DNA of 64,000 bases from Pseudomonas sp. FEN (GTDB lineage: Bacteria; Pseudomonadota; Gammaproteobacteria; Pseudomonadales; Pseudomonadaceae), in NCBI RefSeq assembly GCF_904067045.1, contig NZ_CAJFDC010000016.1, positions 248,001 to 312,000 of the forward strand. The letters are read 5' to 3'. The translations under genes and the position numbers were made by a program. Of the stretch, positions 27,001 through 36,000 are shown piece after piece. The notes under the pieces are model-generated. The model had not been told where the DNA came from. It was given only the letters and a program-made list of their open reading frames with translations, and ran no database searches. Position 1 is the stretch's first letter; each line of letters begins with the position of its first letter.

Positions 27001-30000
27001 ACGCAAGATGTCGTGGCGAGCGATCACCCCTTGCAGGGCCAGGGCGAAGGCATCGAGCCGGGCCCGGCTGTCGAAGGTGAACAAAGCCTGTTGCAGGTAG
27101 GGGTCGGCGTGGTCCACGGCCAGATGGTGGTGATAGAGGATACCTTCCTGCAATGGCGCCAGCGGATAGATATCCTGTACGTTCGCCGCGCCACCCGGCA
27201 CGCTCGCCACAATCCGATCGATAGTTGTCTGGTCGAGATTGACCAGCGGTAGCAGGTCCGGGGTGATGTACTCGCAACCGGACGGGATGGCACTGGGCGG
27301 AACCAGCACTTCCCGCCCACCGCCCACCGCAGCGGCCAGCGCCGCCAGGGTCGGTTGGCTGAACAGCACGCGCACATCGGTGCTCAGCCCCGCCTGACGC
27401 ATGCGCTCGATCAGGCTGACCGCCAGCAACGAGTGACCGCCGAGCTCGAAGAAGTGGTCATGTCGGCCAATGCGCTCGACCTTGAGCACTTCGGCCCAGA
27501 GCCGCGCCAGGGTGATCTCGAGATCGCCCGTGGGCGCTTCGTAGCCACGGCTCGGCAACGCCTCCAGATCTGGCGCCGGCAGTGCCCGCCGATCGATCTT
27601 GCCATTGGCGGTCAGCGGGAACGTGTCCAGTTCCACATAGGCCGACGGCACCATATAGTCCGGTAGCCGCGCCTGCAGGTAGGCCCGCAGGGTTGCGATT
27701 TCCAGACCCGCGTCGGCGGAACTGTAATAGGCCACCAGACGCTGCTCGCCAGGTTGGTCTTCGCGAGCCAGGACCACCGCCTCGCGGATCGCCGGGTGAC
27801 TGGCCAGACGGGTTTCGATTTCACCCAGCTCGATACGCAGGCCACGGATCTTCACCTGGTCGTCGTTACGCCCCAGGTAGTCGAGATGACCGTCGTCCAG
27901 CCAGCGCGCCAGGTCGCCGGTCTTGTACATCCGGGCCTCGGGATCGCCGCTGAACGGGTCCCTGAGGAAGCGTTCGCGGGTCAGTGCCGCGCGATTCAGG
28001 TAGCCGCGGGCCACCCCCGCGCCACCGACATAGAGCTCACCGGCCACCCCCATCGGCACCGGGCGCAGGTGCTCGTCGAGCAGATAGACCCGGGTATTGG
28101 CCACCGGCTTGCCGATATGCAGAGTGCTGGCGTGCTCGTCGATCAGCCCCGAGGTGGCCACCACCGTGGTTTCCGTCGGGCCATAGTTGTTGATCAGCGC
28201 AAAACGCTGCCCCTGAGGGAACTGCCGCAAACGGTCGCCGCCGATCAGCAGGGTCCGCAGCGTCGGATGTTGCAACGACTGGCTGAAGGCATATTCGGCA
28301 ATCGGCGTGGGCAGGAAGCTCACATCCAAAGGCTGCGCCAGCCACCAGTTCAGCAGGCCGTCGATGTCTTCGCCGCCGGCAGCCGCCGGTGGCAGGTGCA
28401 AGGTGGCACCGGCGCACAACGCCGGCCAGACTTCCCAGGCCATCGCATCGAAACCGACACCGGCAACGCTGGAGGTGTGGCTGCCCACACTCAGCGCGAA
28501 TTCCTGACAGTGCCAGCTCACCAGGTTCGACAGTTGCCGGTGCTCGACCATCACCCCCTTGGGCTCTCCGGTGGAGCCCGAGGTGTAAATCACATAGGCC
28601 AGGCTGGACGGAGTCAGCCCGGCTATGTCCAGGTTGCTCTCAGGTAGCGCGTCGACACCCGCGCCAGTCCGCGCGTCGGCGTCGAGCAACAACACCGGCA
28701 GCGCCAGCGCCGGCAGGCGCGCCTGCAACTCGGTTTGGGTCAGCAACACCCGTGGGGCGCTGTCACGCAACAGATAGGCCAGGCGCTCCGCCGGATGGGA
28801 CGGATCGATCGGCACATAGCAGGCCCCGGACTTGAGGATCGCCACCAGGCCGACCAGCATATCGAGGCTACGCCGGGCGCAGATAGCGATACGGTCGTCC
28901 GGCCGCACCCCGAGACCGAGCAACCGATGGGCCAACTGGTTGGCCTGACGATTCAGTTCGGCATAGGTGAGGCTCCGGCCGGCCTGGACCACGGCGAGCG
29001 CATCGGGGTTGGACAGCACCCGGGCTTCGAACTGCCGGGCAATGCTCAGGTCGGCCGGATAAGGCGCAACACTGCGGTTGAAGTCCTCCAGCAGTTGCTC
29101 GCGCTCGGCGGCGGGCAACACCGGCAGGTCGCGCACCGCCGAATCGGGGGCGGATTCCAGGGCCTCGACCAGATGGGTCAACACGGTCTGCATATAGCCA
29201 CAGACGCGCTGGCCGTCGACCCCGGCAGCCACCTGAACGCTCAACAGGAAGCCTTCGCCCTGGTCGTCCACCGACAAGGTGCAGGGGTAATTGGTCCGCT
29301 CGCGGACGCCGAGCACCTGGGTATCGGCCCAATAGTCGCCACCGCTGGCTTCGCGCACCGGGCTGTGACGGTAGTTGAGCAGTGCGCTGAACAGCGGCGA
29401 CGTAGCCGCCACCGCGCTGCAACGCTGGGCCAGCACCAACGACGCATGTTCGTGGCCGAGCAGCGCGGTCAGCCGGGCGTGGGTCTGGCGCACCGCCTGG
29501 CGTACCGCGCCGGCACCGACATCCACGCGCAATGGCAAGGTGTTGATGAACATGCCCAGTGCGCGGTCGGCACCCAGGCCGCTCTGCATGCGCCCCAGCA
29601 GCACCGTGCCGAAGACCACGTCGTCACGTCCGCTGACACTGCCCAACACCCGGGCCCAGGCCAGATGATGCAGGCTGGCGACACTCACCCCCAGTTGCCG
29701 GGCCTGGCCGCGCAGGCGTTGACAGAGGTCCGCCGGGAGATCGCGACGCACCTCCCTGAGGCCCTGCCCGTCGCCTTGCACCTGCAACAGGCCGAACGGC
29801 AGGGTCGGCTCATCGACATCGCCGAGCATCTCGCGGAAGAACGCCTCATGCTGCTCGCGGCTCACGCCCAGACGGGTCTGCCCCACATAGTTGCGGTACG
29901 GCATCGCGGCCGGCAGTCGCTCGGCCACGCCATGCAGATGGGCAAGCATCTCTTCGCTCATCACATCCAGTGCGGTGTGATCGAGGGCGATATGGTGGAA

Positions 30001-33000
30001 CAGCAGGATCGCCACCCAGCGCTGGTTGGCCGGGTCCTGGGCAAAGGCCAGGCGCATCAGCGGCGCCTGGCCGAGATCCAGGCGGCACTCGCGGGGATCG
30101 AAACGTTGCTGCAACTGGCCGAGGATATCGCCCTCGGCCGGATCCAGCGACACCTGCTCCAGCGGCAGTTCGGCGTGGCGCAGGACCACTTGCAGCGGTT
30201 CTTCGAGGTCTTGCCAGATCAGCGCGGTGCGCAGGATGTCATGGCGGTCGATCACCGCCTGCAAGGCCTCGGCAAAACCACCGAGCTGTTCCTGGTCCCG
30301 CAAGGCGAAGGTGGCTTGCAGCAGGTAGGGATCGCCCTGCTCGGCGGCGATATGGTGATAGAGAATGCCTTCCTGCAACGGCGCCAGCGGGTAGATATCC
30401 TGGACATTGGCGATACCGCCGGGAACACCGGCGACGATCCGGTCGATGCTGTCCTGGTCCAGGCTGACCAGGGTCAGCATCTCTGGGGTAATACGTTCGC
30501 AGCCGGCGTGAATGCCGTTAGCCGGCACCACGATCTCGATCCCGCCGCCCACGGCCGCCGCCAGCGCCGCCAGGGTCGGCTGGCCAAACAGCACGCGCAC
30601 GTCGGCACTCAGGCCGACCTGGCGCATGCGCTCGATCAGCTTCACCGCCAGCAGCGAATGGCCGCCCAGTTCGAAGAAATGATCCTGGCGACCGACCCGC
30701 TCCACGCCCAGCACGTCGCACCAGAGCGCGGCCAGGGTGATTTCGCTATCACCGAGCGGCGCCTGGTATTCACGGCTGACGAAGGCATCGGCCGAAGGCT
30801 CCGGCAGCGCGCGGCGATCCAGCTTGCCGTTGGGTGAAACCGGGAGTTTATCCAGGTGCACATAGGCCACCGGGATCATGTAGTCGGGCAACAACGCCTG
30901 CAAATGCAGACGCAGGTCGTCGGCCGTGGGCAGCGTCCCGCCATCCTGCACGCTGAAATACGCCACCAGGCGCTTTTCCCCGGGCCGGTCTTCACGGGCC
31001 AGCACCGCCGTGTCCCGCAGGCCCGGGTACTGGCCGAGGCGAGCTTCGACCTCACCCAGTTCAATACGGAAGCCGCGGATCTTGATCTGATCGTCGTTAC
31101 GGCCCAGGTACTCGATCTGACCGTCGGGCTGCCAGCACCCCAGGTCGCCGGTCTTGTACAACCGCGCGCCTTCGCTTGCAGTAAACGGATCGCGGATAAA
31201 ACGTTCGGCGGTCAGTTCCGCACGGTTCAGGTAACCACGGGCGACACAGGCGCCGCCGATATGGATCTCCCCCGCCACGCCCACCGGCACCGGTCGGCAC
31301 TGTTCGTCGAGCAGGTAGATGCGGGTATTGGCCACCGGTCTACCGATGCTGGGCAAGGTCGGCCAGGCGTGCGGATCGCCGCTCAGGGTCAGCGTCGTGA
31401 CAACGTGGGACTCGGTCGGGCCGTAGTGGTTGTGCAGGCGCGCGTCGTCCAGGCGCGCGAAGAAGCGACGCATCGGTTCGGTGATCCGCAGTTGCTCGCC
31501 GGCGGTGATCACGTCCTGCAACGCGCAGGCCGCTTGTTCCGGCTCGGCCGCCATGGCCTCGGCCAGGGCTTGCAGGGCGATGCACGGCATATACAGGCGT
31601 TCGATGCGCTGCTGACGGATATGCTGGAACAGGCGGCGGAAATCCAGACGCAGATCGCCGTGGATCAACGACAGTTCACCGCCGGCGCACAAGGTGCTGA
31701 AAACCTCCTGGAAGGCCACGTCAAAGCCCAGGGCGGCAAACTGCAGGGTCCGTTGCCCCGGCCGGCCGTGCTCGACAGTTTGGGCGATCTGCCATTGCAT
31801 CAGGTTGACCAGCGGCCCGTGGGGCATGGCCACGCCCTTTGGCTGGCCGGTGGAGCCCGAGGTGTAGATCAGGTAGGCCAGGTGTTGCCTGGTCAACCCC
31901 GCCCGTTGCGGATTGTGTCGGGGCGCGCTATCGATACCACTCTCGCCGCGGGCCTCGGCCTCCAGCAACAGTACCGGCATGGCGGCCTGCGGAAAGCGTT
32001 CGCGCAAGCCGCGTTGGGTCAGCAACACCTTGGGCGCGCTGTCCTCCAGCATGTAGGCCAGGCGCTCGGCCGGATACGAGGGGTCCAGCGGCACGTAGCC
32101 GGCACCGGCCTTGAGAATGCCCACCAGGCCGGCGATCATTTCCAGGCCGCGTTCCACGCAGATCGCCACCCGGTCGTCGGCGCCGATGCCCTCGGCGATC
32201 AATCGATGGGCAATCTGGTTGGCCCACTGGTTCAGTTCGGCATAACTCAGGCGCTGTCCGTCATAGGTGACAGCGACCGCGTCAGGTCGAGCCGCCGCGT
32301 GGGCTTCGAACAGTTGGTGCAGCAGCAGGTCCGTCGGATAGGCACAATCGAAGGCATTGAAGCCTTCCAACAACTGGCGGCGCTCGCTCGCCGGCAGCCA
32401 GTCGAGGCTGTGCAAGGGTGCCTCGGGCTGTTGCTCCAGAGCCTGGGTCAGTTGCTCCAGCAGGGTATGCATGTAACCGGCGATCCGTTCGGCACCGACC
32501 CCGGCCACGGCCTGGACGGTCAGGCCGAAAGATTCGCCGAGGTCATCCACCGACAGCGACAACGGATAGTTGGTCCGCTCCTCGCCGCCGAGCACCTCGA
32601 CCCCGGCCCAGGTCCGGGCCTGGCCGACGTCCTTCGGCTCCTGGGCGCCGACGGCGACATGCCGGTAGTTCATCAGGGCGCTGAACAACGGCGTCGGCGC
32701 CGCCACCCCGCTGCACTCCTGGGCCAGCGATAACGGCGCGTGTTCGTGACCGAGCAACGCCGCCAGCCGCCCATGGGTCATGCGCACGGCCGCCTGGACA
32801 CCTTGCCCGCCGGCGTCGACCCGCAACGGCAGGGTATTGATAAACATGCCCAGCGCGCGCTCGGCGCCCTGACCACTGTGCAAACGGCCCATCAACACGG
32901 TGCCGAAGACCACATCCCGACGACCGGACAAACGCGCCACCACCTGGCCCCAGGCCAGATGGTGCAGGCTGGCGTTGCTCACCCCCAAGCGCCGGGCCTG

Positions 33001-36000
33001 GGCGCGCAGGCGCTGGGCCAGATCCGGGGCCACCGGCAACAGCGCTTCCTCGACACCGCTGCCATCGCCCTGCACGTCTTGCAGGCCGAACGGCAAGCTC
33101 GGTTCATCGACATCCGCGAGCATCTCGCGGAAGAACGCCTCGTGCTGTTCGCGGCTCACCCCGAGCCGGGTCTGGGCCACATGGTTGCGATAGGGTACCG
33201 AGGCTGGCAACTCACCGCCGCGCCCCTGGCTGAAGGCCTCGATCTCCTTGCCCAGCAAGGCCAGGGAGGTGGCATCGTCGATCAGGTGATGAAACAGCAA
33301 TACCGCGACCCAGCCACCCTCGACGGCATCCTCGGCGTAGTGCAGGCGCATCATCGGTGCCTGGCGCAGGTCCAGGCGCATCCGCCGGGGGTCGAAATGC
33401 GCCTGCAACTGAGCGGCCACGTCGCCCTGGTCCGGATGCGGCAAGTAGGCTTCGACCCGCAACCGCGCCTCGCGCCAGACCACCTGCAGCGGCTCATCGA
33501 GGTCTTCCCAGGCCACGGCGGTGCGCAGGATATCGTGACGGTCGATCACCGCCTGCAAGGACTCGGCAAAACCCAGCAACTGCTCGAAACTGTCGACCCG
33601 CAACAGGGCCTGCAACAGGTACGGATCGCCCTCGTCACTGGACAGATGGTGATAGAGGATGCCTTCCTGCAATGGCACCAGCGCGTAGATATCCTGCACG
33701 TTGCCCACGCCGCCCGGCACGCCGGCGACCACACGGTCGATCTCGACCTGGCTCAAGGACACCAGCGGCAGCATATCCGGCGTGATGTGCCGGCAGCCGG
33801 CGGGAATGCCGTTGGCCGGCACCCGCACCTCGTCGGCATGACCGCTGGCGGCCGCCAGCGCGGCCAGGGTCGGCTGGCCGAACAGCACGCGGACATCGGC
33901 ATTCAGGCCGACCTGGCGCATGCGCTCGATCAGTTTCACCGCCAGCAGCGAATGCCCGCCCAGTTCGAAGAACTGATCGTGACGACCGATCTGCCCGACA
34001 CCGAGCAACTCGGCCCACAGCCCGGCCAGGAGGGTTTCCGCCGGGCCCTCGGGGGCCTCATATTCGCGCCGGGCATAGGCGTCGATTGCCGGGACAGGAA
34101 GGGCCTTGCGGTCCAGCTTGCCGTTGGCGGTCAGTGGGAAGGCCTCGAGGCTGACAAAGGCGCTCGGCAGCATGTATTCGGCCAACGACAGGCGCAGTTG
34201 CTCGCGCAATTGCACGGCGTCCAGCTCGACACCGGCCGTGCCGATGACATAGGCCACCAGGCGCTTGTCGCCCGGTTCGTCCTCGCGCACCAATACCAGC
34301 GCATCGCGGACGCCCTCGCAAGCCGCCAGCTGTGCCTGGATCTCCCCCAGCTCGATACGGAAACCGCGAATCTTCACCTGTTCGTCGTTGCGCCCCAGGT
34401 ATTCCAGGCTGCCATCGGCCAGCCAGCGCCCCAGGTCACCGGTACGGTACATCCGCGCACCGGGGGTAGCGGCAAATGGATCGTCGAGGAAGCGCTCGGC
34501 GTTCAATTCCTCGCGGTTGAGATAACCTCGGGCCACGCCCGCGCCGCCGACGTACAACTCCCCCACCACCCCTGGCGCCACCGGCTGGCCGTAGCCGTCG
34601 AGCAGGTACAGGCGCAGGTCGGGAATGCGCTTGCCGATCGGACTGGCGCCGACACGCTGGGCGTCTTCGGCCTGCAACGGGTAATAGGTCACATGCACCG
34701 TGGTTTCGGTGATGCCGTACATGTTCACCAACTGCGTGCCGGCGTTCACTGCCCGGGCATACCAGGGCTTGAGCATCGCCGTTTCGAGTGCTTCACCGCC
34801 AAAAATCACCTGGCGCAACGCATGCGGCTGGCCATTTTCGCCCTGGGCCGCGATCAGTTGGCGGAAGGCGCTCGGGGTCTGGTTGAGTACCGTCACCCCA
34901 GCATTGCACAGCAGCGCGTAACACTCTTCGGGCGAGCGGCTGACCAGTTGCGGCACAATCAGCAAGCGCCCGCCATGCAGCAGCGCGCCCCAGATTTCCC
35001 AGACCGAGAAGTCGAAGGCGAATGAGTGGAACAGCGCCCAGACATCCTGTTCGCCAAAGCCGAACCAGTCTTCGGTGGCCGAGAACAGCCGCGCGACGTT
35101 GCGGTGTTCGACCATCACGCCCTTGGGCAGGCCGGTGGAACCGGAGGTGTAGATCACATAGGCCAGGTGCGAAGCCGTCAGCCCTGGCACCTGCGGATTC
35201 TGGACGGATTCGTCCCGCAGATCCGCATCATCGAGATTGATCACCGGCACCCGCACCGCTGGCAAGGCTTGCTGCACCGCCCGCTGGCTCAGCAAGGCCA
35301 CCGGGGCGCTGTCACCGAGGGTGTAGGCCAGGCGCTCGCGCGGATAGGCCGGGTCCAACGGCACGTAACCGGCGCCGGACTTGAGGATCCCCAGCAGGCC
35401 GATGATCATCGCCGGCCCGCGTTCGACACAGATCGCCACCCGATCATCCGGGCGCACCCCCAGGGCCAGCAGGCGATGGGCCACCTGGTTGGCGCGGGCA
35501 TTGAGTTCGCCGTAGCTCAGGCTTTGTTCCTGATACACCAGCGCCACGGCTTGCGGTCGTTGTGCGGCGCGGGCTTCGAATTGCCGATGGATCGTGCGAT
35601 CCGCGGCGAACGACCGCTGGTCGGCATTCCATGCCTGCAACTGCCGGGTTTCAGCGACGGTTGTCAGGGAGAACGCACGGACGGACAACTGCTCATTCGC
35701 CAGCCCCTGGTCCAGCACATGCTGCAGACGCTCGGCCATGGGCTCGATCTCATCCGCCTGGAAGTACGCCTCGTTGTAGATGTAGTGCAGCCGGGCCTCA
35801 TCGTCATAGGCGTTGGTGCGCAGGTGAATCGCCAGTGGCATTTGCTCATGATTGTTCGAGCATTTCACCGAGCGCGCGGTCGCCGGCCCGAAGCGCAGCA
35901 GATGGTGGTGCTGCTCATAGGAGAACGTCAGGTCGCACAGTTGCGTGCGATCGGTACGGCGCAGTTCCAGCAAGCGGTTCAGATCGCTGACCGGAAAACG

